A stretch of DNA of 64,000 nucleotides from Asterias rubens (lineage: Eukaryota > Echinodermata > Asteroidea > Forcipulatida > Asteriidae). Made by a program: the position numbers and the translations under genes. The notes under the pieces were generated by a model. It saw only the letters and a program-made list of their open reading frames with translations, ran no database searches and was not told where the DNA came from. The stretch's first letter is position 1, and every line of letters begins with the position of its first letter. Positions 37,287-48,108 of this stretch are shown piece after piece. The stretch covers positions 16,022,156 through 16,086,155 of the forward strand of contig NC_047070.1 in assembly GCF_902459465.1 (NCBI RefSeq), read 5' to 3'.

Positions 37287-37972
37287 CTTTGAGTACACGA
37301 ATCTCAATCAATTTAAAACCCAGCGCGCTGTCAACACAAGCATTACAACAGGTGGACGAAACGAAGCCTATATCCGGGATACGCGAACTGGTACACTAGA
37401 TTTTACACACCCCTCGTACTGTTGTGTGGTGATAGATACTGTTTGTGGGTACATGTGATGCATGAAATATCCCCGCGAAAAACCCATGACTAGACTTGTA
37501 GTGCACTTTGGTCCACCACAGCGCGCGCTTTGTACACCACATGTACATGGTGTACATGATTCATGTACATGTACACGGTACCAACACACACTGCGTCTGT
37601 ATGTACTGCTTTCAGACTTAACTGTCGACGGTACGTCTTCTATACACTGTACTATAGTTCGTTCAATAAAAAATGTCAGGGCACATTTCACGAAGAAAAC
37701 TTCACTGCAAGAGGCAAGTTACGTGTGAAACACGTTTGAGATTTTTATTACTCAAAATTCTGGCTCAAAAAAATTACAAACCGCATTTATAATTACAAAA
37801 CACAAAAAACATGACATTTTAGTCTTGCAATGTGATAAAAATCGACACAACTTTTAATTTGTTATAAATTTTTCGGGAAATTTTGTGGTGGGCGGCAGTC
37901 TATTTTTCAGCTGAAGTGCCGGGCGGAAATTGTCTGTGCTGGGCGGGCCCGCCCACCGTGACTACAACGCTG

Positions 37973-37980
37973 GTCTTGGC
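37973..37980. repeat. Right 8-bp target duplication of hAT element
   Basis: GTCTTGGC, identical to 33,511-33,518. Confidence 0.9.
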
Positions 37981-38189
37981 TTTAAAATGTAAAATGGCAA
38001 GAAACTATAATGCAGTCACACGTACTTAAAAATGTTTCCATTGTAATTGTTGGGTTTAATTGGCTCATTTAAAACCGTGTTACATGCCAGAGCATGATGC
38101 ACATAGATGGAGAGCTACATTGTATCATTCTTTTGAAAGTGATATTGAATGTTAAAAATGAAATGAAAAGGGTCAAAAATTGAAAAAAT

Positions 38190-38690
38190 GTCAGTCCGGG
38201 AATTTTGTCAAATTTAGGCAAAATTTTTACTTTTGATTTTATGCTCTAAAATTATGCAGTAGGCTCTACTAATGCCTTTTTATGCAACATGGACCAAGAT
38301 TTAAGCTTTATTTAGTGAATTATTGAAACTTGAAAAAAGTGTCAACAAATGAAAAACGTCAAGGGGTAAGTCCAGGCATTTTGTCAAATTTTGGCAAAAT
38401 TTTGAGTTTTGATTTTATGCTCTAAAATGATGCAGTAGGCTGTACTGATGCCTTTTTATGCAACATGGACGGAGATTTAAGCTTTATTTAGTGAATTATT
38501 GAAACTTGAAAAAAGTGTCAACAAATGAAAAACGTCAAGGGGTAAGTCCAGGCATTTTGTCAAATTTTGGCAAAATTTTGAATTTTGATTTTATGCTCTA
38601 AAATGATGCAGTAGGCTCTACTGATGCCTTTTAATGCAACATGGATGGAGATTTAAGCTTTATTTAGTAAACTATTGAAACTTGACCAGT
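38190..38690. repeat. Tandem repeat, about 2.8 copies of 176 bp
   Basis: TTTTGATTTTATGCTCTAAA starts at 38,231, 38,407 and 38,583, a period of exactly 176 bp. Units share CAGTAGGCT and TGCAACATGGA and differ by a few substitutions. Confidence 0.9.
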
Positions 38691-40924
38691 TCAACAACCA
38701 GTAGACTCCGCTTGCTGACCTTAAAATGATCCAGGCCCAACACCAACACATTCTCGCAATTACTGGCACAGCGAAAAATACAAAGCCCCTCTGAAGTTTC
38801 TTCCACCCAACTGATGAAATAAAAAATGATAACTCAAATTTTTATCGAGGCCAAGCTAACAACACTTTTGGTACAAGCATAAACAACGGGTCAGATTGTC
38901 ATATCATTTGATTTAAAGTAAAAACAAATCGTTTTGCATAGTTTCAAGGGATGTTTTCCAAACTTTGTTTTTCCTGTCTCTGGCATTTTTTTACTTCCTT
39001 AAGTTTGATATTTTGCATCAAGTTACTGGTACATGTATGGAATGTATTGTTACAGCTGTGACCTCATCCTTTATTTATGAGTGACTTTTGACCCTGTTTA
39101 TTGCCTCTATTTTGCTCGGCCCCTCCCCGCCTAGTGGAAATCCCCCTCCAAAATTGGTGTCAGTGGTTTAATTAGTTATACAGATTTGGGCCCTCTAAAA
39201 TTTTGGACTGGATTGGCCATTTTCTAAAGTGTTTAAACCTTTTTGCAATGTGTTTTGTCAAAGAAATTGGAAGGTAAACAATCGGGCAGCAGGCATCCAT
39301 TACAACTCAGATCCATGGTTTTATGAAGATTGAGGATGATTTCAGCACAGTGTCTGTGGTTTGGCTGTAAACATACACCCCATACAAATATTCTGCCTAC
39401 GGTTTAGAGCGCATCACATGGTATGTCTTAGTTTGACTAGAAAAGGTGGCGGTGTGATAATGCATCGTTTGTTGTGTGATAGTCCGACGACTATCACACG
39501 GCGTGCAGTACCTAGACGTCATTTTTAACCACTTCAAACCCAGTCAGTTGTGCATCTGTGTATCTGAAATGAGCGTACGAACGTTACGTGTACGAGGATG
39601 ATGATAGTCTGTAACCATTTCATATTACTTGACACTACATGCAGCACAGTAGGGTCAAGATGTTGAGAGTATTTTCTCAGGCGACAGTTCAGATATCTTC
39701 TTGCGACAGCCGGTGCATTAACTGTGTGCTCGAGTGAAATGAAGACTTGGATGCTCCAATATAAACCCTTCTGATACCTACCTTAAGCCTGCTATTTTTT
39801 TTTTGCTGTGTGATTTAAATGGGTCACAACACATTTTTCTCACTGATCATCCTCCAGCGAATTGACTTTTAAAGCACTAAAAAAATGTGAATACTCTGTA
39901 CACTGTACGTTGTATAACATGTATAGAGTATGACCATAGAGCTATATATATTGACTAGAGCGCTAACACCCCGTTATACACGCACTAAAGTTTTGAAGCC
40001 GTGTGGGCGCATCCATGTTTATATACAAACCAATACAAAAGCTTGAAATTTTGTACGGCTATTGTACGGCTATTGTACGGCTATTTGCATGATAGTGCGT
40101 TTGTTCTTTTCTATGTGTCATCGAACCAAAAGATGCAGCAAATGTGAACGCACAATCTGCTGATGAGCGTACAAACTGCGAGCGTCATGTGCGTCATATT
40201 TAAAAGGCGCGTATACTTTTTAAAGTATTTTAAGTTTAAGTTTTCGAGATATGATTGTCCAAACATTAGCAGGTCATGCTAATTAGTCAAAAGTTCGTTA
40301 AGCCGTATCTCCCAAAATAATGATCCGAATTACATAAAATTTGGGATTTGGGCATTTCTCAGGGAGTCCATTCAGCACACCGAATTTCATTTAAATCCGT
40401 GAGGGTCAGGTCCAAAAGCGTGTTGAATTAACACGGAATGACCCAGTAACAAATTTCACAAATTTGAGTTGTCATATCTTGGTTTGATTTATCTGTAACT
40501 TAATAGTACAGTACAGCCATTTCAGCTTGTGTGTAATGCATCATGTTTATTAGCTAGTACAGTTAGTTTGGGTTCTTCCCTGCAAGAGGATATCAATGAC
40601 CAAATTAATGTGCAGGAAGCAAAGCCATACACTTGGCTGCAGATTTGTTAACCACTAGACCAACAAGTTTGCTCAATACATACTCTGATATATATGAGGT
40701 TAAAATCAGATTTATTATAAGTAACTTTTAAAAGCAGTTGTTCTGTTAGTTATCATGCAGGTTGTCATCCTCAGTGTAGTCATGGTGTAGTGGATGCAAT
40801 GCTGGAGCTGTCGTCTCAGCAACAGGTGTACCTTTTCCCCTGATCCTACATTCCCATAACAGAGAAGTGTTATGAAGGTTTGATTCACTGCATTCTTTTA
40901 ATAACCAAAATATAACCTCCACAC

Positions 40925-41250
40925 TTAAAGGAAAGGTGCAAGTTTGGTAATTACTCAAAACAAATATTAACTTAAAAACTGACTTGGTAACGAGCATTGG
41001 AGAGCAGTTTATAGTACAAAACTTTGTGAACAACGACTCCCACTGAAGTTTTTGAGAAAGAGGTATTTTCTCACTAAATGAATAAAAGACTTCTGGCTAG
41101 TAGAAGTCTTTTATTCCTATCTGAAAGCACACAAATTTGTTTAACAAGGGTGTTTTTTGTTTAATTTTTCTCGCAACTTTGATGACCGATTGAGCCCAAA
41201 TTTTCACAAGCTTGACAATTACAAAACGTGTACCTTCCCTAAAAAGTTAA
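40925..41250. mobile_element. Diverged MITE of the GACCGATTGAGC family, with 15-bp hairpin
   Basis: Has the order TTTGGTAATTACTCAAAA, CTCCCACTGAAGTTTTTGAG, CTGAAAGCACACAA, GATGACCGATTGAGCCCAAA, ACAATTAC. The same order occurs in the element at 43,441-43,800. Its centre is a perfect 15-bp hairpin (GAATAAAAGACTTCT at 41,080-41,094 with its complement at 41,102-41,116). Confidence 0.7.
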
Positions 41251-43440
41251 AATACAGATTGATCTTTGCTAGAGGAGAAATCCTTCCTTCTGCACAAGAT
41301 TGGCATGCCTTCAGACAGATGCAAGTGTGGCTTCCATCACACAGTTCAATGTACCTTTAAATGTCAACTCTTCAGGCATGAGAATCTTCCGGTTTAAACC
41401 GGAATTCCATATTTTTTTCTTTCAAAATTGTGGTCTCCGAGTTCGATGTGAATTTTCTAAAATATTCGGGGGGTAGGTTTTTGGGGGTATACATTTGGAT
41501 TTCTCTAATCCCTCTCCTCTAGTCAGATAATGTCAGTTTACCTTTGTAATTGTTGTTATCGCGGATCCACACGTACGGCGTTCATGAAAACGGCACCTAA
41601 ACAATAAATTGCCGTCCAGTAACTGGCCCGGTTTACAGCTTGGCATGGTCTTCCTGGCATCGCGCATGCATGCAGCAGCAGCGACAGATGTATAAACTTG
41701 CCTCATTCCTTGCTTCGTTTATAGTGGTACGGTTCAATAATGTTTGCGTGTAATGCACTTGCTGCTGCAGCAAAGATAACACGTGTGGAGACTTTTGAAA
41801 GTCTACTGAAAAAACAATGCACGTGTTTGCACCATGTGTACTGTGTACTGTGTACGTGCAGGTTTGTACACGAACCAATGAGCGGCGCGGCACGAATCTG
41901 AGATCGCCGGCAGGCCATGGAAAACTGGTACCTGTTATTGCCTCACAACCAGCGAAAGATATATTGGGAACCAGCGAACACACTGTACGTCCGGACGACG
42001 TGCTTTCTTCATTGGTTCTATTTCTATGTTGGGGTCTAATCTCAACCTCGTTCCAGTTATACCCTATGCTGAATAACAACCTCTTTCTCAAAAACACATC
42101 GCTCTCGCCAAATATATAGGCCTATATACTTTTAAATGTGCGTCGCCGACGGATCGTTAAAATCACAAACATTTAATTGCAAAAGAATTTCTTTTACACA
42201 ACCGAATTTCGAATCAAGAACCTATAAAAATGGTTGTTGGTGAGAAAAATAGGGCAGAAATAAGGAATAAGATTGTCAACAAAATAAAAATATTAGTACT
42301 ATTATTATTTTTTTTTTCCTTTCTTTTTCCGGAATTGTAACAAAATCGCAGGCGAACCCAAAATTGTTTGAATTGTTTGTGCTTTACATTCCTTATTTTC
42401 CCTTAAACCTATTATTAAAAAGAAAAGAAAATCACACAAAAGTAGCTCACTTCTACCTGGAAAACTACCTGGAAAAATAGGTGTCAGAAATGCATCAGAG
42501 ACCACCACAGAGCTTCTAAAATACCCAAAGCTCTCAGGGCCCTTAAGCGGGCCCTGGACCCCGGCCGTCATGGACTTCGCGCTGCGCGCTCGTGTTGTGT
42601 GCTTCGCACACAAAAATGATGGAATACTGACATTTCCAATCAACTGAATTTTTTTCCTGTTTTTTTTATCATCACCCATTCTCATGCCTGACTCTTACTC
42701 TATAGTAATTGTTCTCTTTCAAATGGCTGCCCAGGATATCCACCACGTCTTGTTCTGGCAAGCTGGAGTAGACGAACTGTTCATACAGTTGAGATGTCCA
42801 TCTACTAGGATGGAAATGAACACCAGATGCATTGGACAGGGATCTCGACTTCACCAGACACTCACGATGACTGCCTTCTGCTTGAAACTTTTAGCCAGCT
42901 GAGACGTAATTTGAAGGAACAATCTTCGAAACAATCTTCGAGGTAAGGTGGTCTACTTAATAAATAAGTCAGTGAGTGAATAATGGGATTGTTGCTGTTG
43001 CTCTCTTTTCTCATGGTATAAATATCCATAAATTGTTGTCATGGTGTTGCATCAAGGGTGCTGAGAGGTAGTCGAACGTTTTTCTTAGGTAGCCCTACAG
43101 AGTAATCAAACCACTACTTAAGGTATTTATTATTCAAAGATTAAACTTCTCGTGAGAATGTCACACCAGAGACACTTTATTGTGGCATTGCTGTTTACTT
43201 CTTTGCCGGTTATATTAGTGTGGACTAATCTTCAAGGATTGGAATGACAATTTTATCTGATTTTGGCTTTTTTACTGAGCTACATAATGTTTTTAAACAC
43301 TTATAGTTGCAAATGGTTTAGTTTGTTTGTGTTGTAGAAGGTTTAGCATCTTCCAAGAGATCTACTCACAAACAAGTAGATGTCCAAAATCAACCCATGA
43401 GAGAGGGGCTGCAATCTTCAGTTTAAGGTGAATTCCTTAA

Positions 43441-43800
43441 AGGCAGTGGACACTAAATAATTATTAGCATAAAACCTTAGTTGGTAACGACTAACGGGGA
43501 GAGATTGATGGTATAAAACATTGTGAGAAGTGGCTCCCTCTGAAAAGGAGTAGTTTTCAAGAAAGAAGTAATTTTCCATGAATTTGATTTTAAGACCTCA
43601 GATTTAGAATTTGAGATCTCGAAATCAAACATCTGAAAGCACACAACTTCTTGTGACAGGGTGATTTTTCTTTCATTATTATCTCGCACATCAATGACCG
43701 ATTGAGCTCAAATTTTCACAGGTTTGTTATTTTATGCATATGTTGAGATACATAAAGTGAGAAGACTGGTCTTTGACAATTACCAATAGTGTCTTCATTT
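43441..43800. mobile_element. TTAA-target MITE (AGGCAGTGGACACT end)
   Basis: Left end AGGCAGTGGACACTA after TTAA (43,437-43,440); right end ACAATTACCAATAGTGTCT shortly before TTAA at about 43,800. The interior has a CTCAGATTTAGAATTTGAG palindrome and GACCGATTGAGCTCAAATTTTCACAGG. The pattern is of a common sea-star-type repeat, recalled rather than verified. Confidence 0.75.
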
Positions 43801-45277
43801 AATTGTGATTGAAAGTGTCCAATAAAATCCAACAGTAAAAGCAAATGAACTTAACAGTTGGTTTTTGTCGGCACTCAAATTTATATTGTGCATGTCAAAT
43901 TGTTCACTCTGAGAGCTTACTGGTAAACCAGTTTGTGGCTGCTTTAAAAAAACCAGTAGGTAAAAGCAAGTTGGCTGAATTTAAATGTTTAAATGATGGC
44001 TAAAACACAAAGTCTGGCAAGTTTATATAGATTTGTTTGTATTGTACAACTAGTCATTTTTAAGAATGGTGGACACATATAGGCATACCTACATAGGTCA
44101 CAAATTGGTTTGGGTAAATTTTTCTGAATATTATAGACAATCCTGTCGCGCAACATGGGCGTCGCCATGTGTGCCGTGTGCCTTTGCTGCGGTGTCTTTG
44201 TGCTTAATTCTAACTCACTAAGACAATCACTAATTTTAAGATGATTCAGTTTCTATTTAGTTGCAAATATTTGTGGTCAGTGATTTTCATTAGTATATCA
44301 TGATGTCCTGGCAAGGAAATTGTGTAAGTCGTTGAGGCAAACATTAAATTTCCATAAAGAGTAAAAAGGAACATGATTACACAAAACTAGGCACATGTAC
44401 ATTTACATGTACAAGTGTAAATTTAATGTTGATGCTCTAGGATACACAATATCTAAAAGTTGTTGGGAAGAGGGTGTGAAAGTTTGCTACAAGAGAAAAT
44501 GGACAACAATCCAGCAGATTATTGAAAATTATGCATAATGATGCAATGATGCTTGTGTACTAACAAACGGGTTTTATTTGCACCAAGATTCCATCGGATG
44601 AATTAGATTATTCATTTCTTTGATTTAACTAGATGTCATTAATAGAGGTCATTTGGGACAGGGTGGAATCATGCAACCCACGAATTTAGTCATTACTAAC
44701 TTCACCGTGATAGTATGCCATGCATTTGATTGGAGAACATCAATTTAACGTATGTTTGACACCTCTTGACCTTTGACCTAGTTGTTTGAAAAGGGTCAAT
44801 CGAGTATACAATTATGCTTTTTTAGATTCTCAGGGTCAGGTTTCTATTCACCTCTAGTCGAATCTCTTGTCCCATTGTGGATATGTCATCAATGTGAATT
44901 TAAGACGACGATACCCTAGCCGGATGATGTGCATCGCAAAGTTACTACTATACGGTGCCATTACATGGCAACCAATCCACCTGCCTGTCGCAAAGGTAAC
45001 ACTGACAACCAAAGGATTTAGTTCGCAACAGGCAGCAAATTTGACATGAATTTCATTGAAAGCAGATAACCGGAAACTCCCGTGCACTGCTCATGTATTT
45101 TTAGTTCGGATATTGCACAAGTCGCTATCACCTGCTTGCAAATGACTTAGTATTTGGTATTTTACTATTACATGACCGTTTTTGACGATTGATGGAGTAT
45201 AAAGGAAGAGAGATATCTTGAATAAGATTTTCAAAGCAAAGCTTCGGGCGTACTTCAAGCTTGATTAGGTTTTTTAA

Positions 45278-45550
45278 AGGAACACGTTGCCCTGGATCGG
45301 TCGAGTTGGTCTTTGAAAAGCGTTTGTAACCGTTTGTTATAAAATGCATATGATTAGAAAGAAATTTTAAAAGTAGAATACAATGATTCACACAAGTATC
45401 ACTCGAAATTGCGTGGTTTTCCTTTTACCTCGTTGCTTGACTAACACGGTCGGCCATTTAAAATATCTTTCTAACCATATGCATTTTATAACAAACGGTT
45501 ACAAACGCTTTTTATAGACCAACTCGTCCGATCCAAGGCAACGTATTCCT
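45278..45550. mobile_element. Palindromic MITE, TTAA target, short copy
   Basis: Deletion derivative of 8,912-9,301: AGGAACACGTTGCCCTGGATCG at left, CCGATCCAAGGCAACGTATTCCT at right, flanked by TTAA at 45,274-45,277 and 45,551-45,554. Only the left half of the central ACACGGTCGGCCATTT palindrome remains. Confidence 0.85.
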
Positions 45551-46266
45551 TTAATTTCAATATTTGGTGCGATTTGAAACGTTGCATGGAGTAAGAGAGA
45601 GTAGAGTTGGTTTAACCCTAAAAACCGGTTCTTTTTAAACAACACAACTGAAAAGAGATGTCAACAATCATGGTGTTACCGCAAAGTCTCTCGTAGTTAA
45701 CATTCAGTACATTGTGAATGCGCATCAGCATATTCATCTATATTATAATTCGATAGGGATGAAAATAAACCAATAATTTTCTATCGTTACTAAAACTATT
45801 CTTATGTTGCTTCATACATAATATTACAGCCCTCAGATTGCTGCCAAGTCTCGCAGACCGTCAGATCACACTGATCGAAACGTCGAGCAGAAACCGGCTC
45901 TTCTCGAAGGGGTATTGCTATAGGCCTAACTCACAAACAGGTTTTTGACAATTGGGTCACCGAACACCTTGCTTAATAAAATAAAGAGGAAAAATAACTT
46001 GTGTTGTCAAAGAACTTTACGTAAAGTTTTACAAAACTATTTAGGAACTCGACTACGCCTAGTTTCAGTGAGCTGCTTTAAAATGAAACTTAGAGTTATT
46101 ATTTTCTGCTAAGCAAAAAAAGAAGAAGATACCTTTCACAATTATAGTACATGTGAAACGTATTTTGGCTGGTAACTTTATTAAGGCAAGCGTACATCTA
46201 TCATCCGTTATGGTTGTGCTACTTTTGTTTGTGCTGAAGCAATGATGGAGTTTGGTCCTGGTCAAG

Positions 46267-47178
46267 TTAGTTTCTGCAGAGTAGCTTAAGTGCAGTGCTC
46301 CTGAAAAATCTGGAAGTGGCCAAATATATGAAGAAATTCCACCAACTGTTAGACAGGGCGAGCCACATACTCACAAACTTGACTGCATTTGGTAAATCGC
46401 TGGTGCTTACGTTTAGGTAAATATTACAGAATAAGAATGGCATAAAAGCGATGTTAAAAGCACCCGTAACGATGAACATGGTCCGGATGGCTCGCATGTC
46501 CGTAGCTCGTGGGCCGTTGAGGCCACCAGGTGCCCCGGGGATAGCTGCTATCTGCCGGGCATGTCTCCTACTGATGCGGAATAACTGGGCGTAGATTGAT
46601 ATCGTGATACCAGATGGAATTGCGATGTAGATGGTACAGATAACAATAAGGAACATCAGTATGTCCCGGTTGCCCCATTCTGGGATGCATATACATAGCA
46701 CTCTATCATAGATGATGAAGTTGCTGTTGAATGCATTGTAAGAGTTGGCGCCTATGGTGCTAACCCAGCACACCACGATGATTATGATAGCTCGCTGACG
46801 AGTTACAAAGTCGTAGTACCTTAACGGTCGAGTAATAGCTATATACCTGTCCACGCTAACACAGAGTAGCGACAGCACTGATATCATGACTAGCGATGGG
46901 CCCATTACACCGATGATGCGGCATAAGATATCACCATAAAGCCATGTACTATCCATAGCAGACGGCACCATGGAAAAAGTTACCAGAACTCCAACCGACA
47001 GATCAGCCAGGGCGAGGGAGGTGGCGAAGATTTTGGTCATCTCAGCGATTTGAGATGTTTTCCATGTCACCACGATACTGAAGATATTAGTTAGGAATGT
47101 CAGGACGAAGTCAAATACTATAAACCCCGTCCGCACCACAATGAGTGTGTTGATTGCCATGTTGGAATAAAGACTCAC
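46267..47178 (-). CDS. Orphan rhodopsin-class (class A) GPCR, single exon
   Basis: 303 aa, seven hydrophobic segments, intronless coding region. Class A landmarks: N31 in TM1, LALAD with D59 in TM2, C86 before TM3, DRY at 110-112 followed by IAITRPLRY, and a long basic third loop (RISRRHARQI through RATDMRAIR). Departures from the norm: no Asp at the usual amine-contact site in TM3, TM6 has FNIAFMPF in place of CWxP, and TM7 has NFFIY instead of NPxxY. This argues against a classical amine receptor although the overall look is amine/melatonin-like. Ligand cannot be predicted. The short N-terminus has no evident signal peptide. No close paralogue in the window. Confidence 0.88.
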   Translation of the reverse strand: MSLYSNMAINTLIVVRTGFIVFDFVLTFLTNIFSIVVTWKTSQIAEMTKIFATSLALADLSVGVLVTFSMVPSAMDSTWLYGDILCRIIGVMGPSLVMISVLSLLCVSVDRYIAITRPLRYYDFVTRQRAIIIIVVCWVSTIGANSYNAFNSNFIIYDRVLCICIPEWGNRDILMFLIVICTIYIAIPSGITISIYAQLFRISRRHARQIAAIPGAPGGLNGPRATDMRAIRTMFIVTGAFNIAFMPFLFCNIYLNVSTSDLPNAVKFVSMWLALSNSWWNFFIYLATSRFFRSTALKLLCRN

Positions 47179-48108
47179 ACAAAATCTGTCTTGGGTTTGA
47201 ACAGTAAAACAGTTTGCGTATATCGGGTACTTTTCACAAAACGAACTCTTTGCGTTCGGAAAAAATTATCATTCACTCAAATTATACTCTCAAGTATTGA
47301 TATGCGGTAAAAGCGTTGATGATGAACGTATGCCAAATACGTCATTGTACGCATGCGTACATAAGCTTTCATTGAGAACATTCACTGTGCAACACTCACT
47401 GTGCATGTGCTACCCAACATATTCATACACTATCTATGATTCAATAACCTTAAAGGTCTCCAAGATCAACTTTTGTGATACACGTCTCCTTTCCCAATCG
47501 ACGGAGTCCCTGCGAGTGGGGAAATCAATTTACAAGTCTCTACCTAACGTTAAAAGGGTCCAAAATACATTTCATTTTATTTTATTTAATTGCCATTTCA
47601 CTAGAGTGCATTTTCAATACTACCCTCTTTAAAAATCTTTACAAGTTACCGGTCCAATCAGAACCATTTGGAGCGGTGATGTAAAATGCGATACAAATAG
47701 AACCATCTATGATAAAAACACAGCTAACTCGACGCTCGTCGCAAGCCTAGGGATTTGTACACATATGTAATGACGTCAGAAACGCTGTTGTGCGCGCCAA
47801 CTGCAGCGTTGGAAGTATTGTGACGCATCACTTGGTTGGTGATAACGCGCAAACGCGCTTTTCACGCGCATTTTGTAAACAGATGGTTGTAACTAACTTT
47901 TTCTACACGGACAAAACAAATTTGCGGCAAAACGGTTGTTTGAGCTTTGGTGGTTTAGATACAACCGGTGCGTCATTTCCTTGCCTACTAAGAACTTTCC
48001 TCTTCGTGTTGGGCTGAGGTGAAATCACCGTTTAAAGGAACCCTCCTGTTTCATGGTAGTCTGACGAGTCATGACACAAGTTGTTCACAATAGTTCTAAT
48101 AATTAGTC
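47179..48108. other. Intergenic region between GPCR and prominin, divergent
   Basis: The two genes are transcribed away from each other, so this 930 bp holds both 5' regions. No gene or clear promoter motif is seen. An in-frame TAA just before ATG 48,109 fixes the prominin start. Confidence 0.5.

Larger units (their letters stand above)
33519..37972 (-). mobile_element. hAT DNA transposon, 4.45 kb, decayed, with nested LINE
   Basis: Termini CAGTGTTGTAG (left) and CTACAACGCTG (right) are inverted with one mismatch over 11 bp, directly flanked by the 8-bp duplication GTCTTGGC. Inside are a broken transposase reading right to left and a LINE fragment inserted downstream of it. The intact duplication indicates that the outer boundaries are original. 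Confidence 0.92.
37981..46266. other. Intergenic DNA; tandem repeat and MITEs, no supported gene
   Basis: No open frame here shows protein-family similarity I recognise. Contents listed separately: 176-bp tandem repeats (38,190-38,690), MITEs at 40,925-41,250, 43,441-43,800 and 45,278-45,550. A short 11-bp repeat (ATTGTACGGCT, three copies) is at about 40,050-40,085. Confidence 0.55.

Noticed and set aside
39460-39505. Short hairpin GTGTGATAGTC..GACTATCACAC
   Set aside because: Single small inverted repeat with no flanking gene or terminator context.
41633-42119. Open frames of 154 (minus) and 100 (plus) codons
   Set aside because: Overlapping frames on both strands, low-complexity composition, no recognisable domain and no splice context.
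42305-42854. 126-codon minus frame and a 60-codon frame with LYEQFVYSSLPEQDVVDILG
   Set aside because: The second looks protein-like, but I could not identify a family or flanking exons, so I do not call a gene.
44385-44425. ACATGTAC-rich palindromic words (also 37,535-37,585)
   Set aside because: Simple repetition of a self-complementary hexamer; no larger structure.
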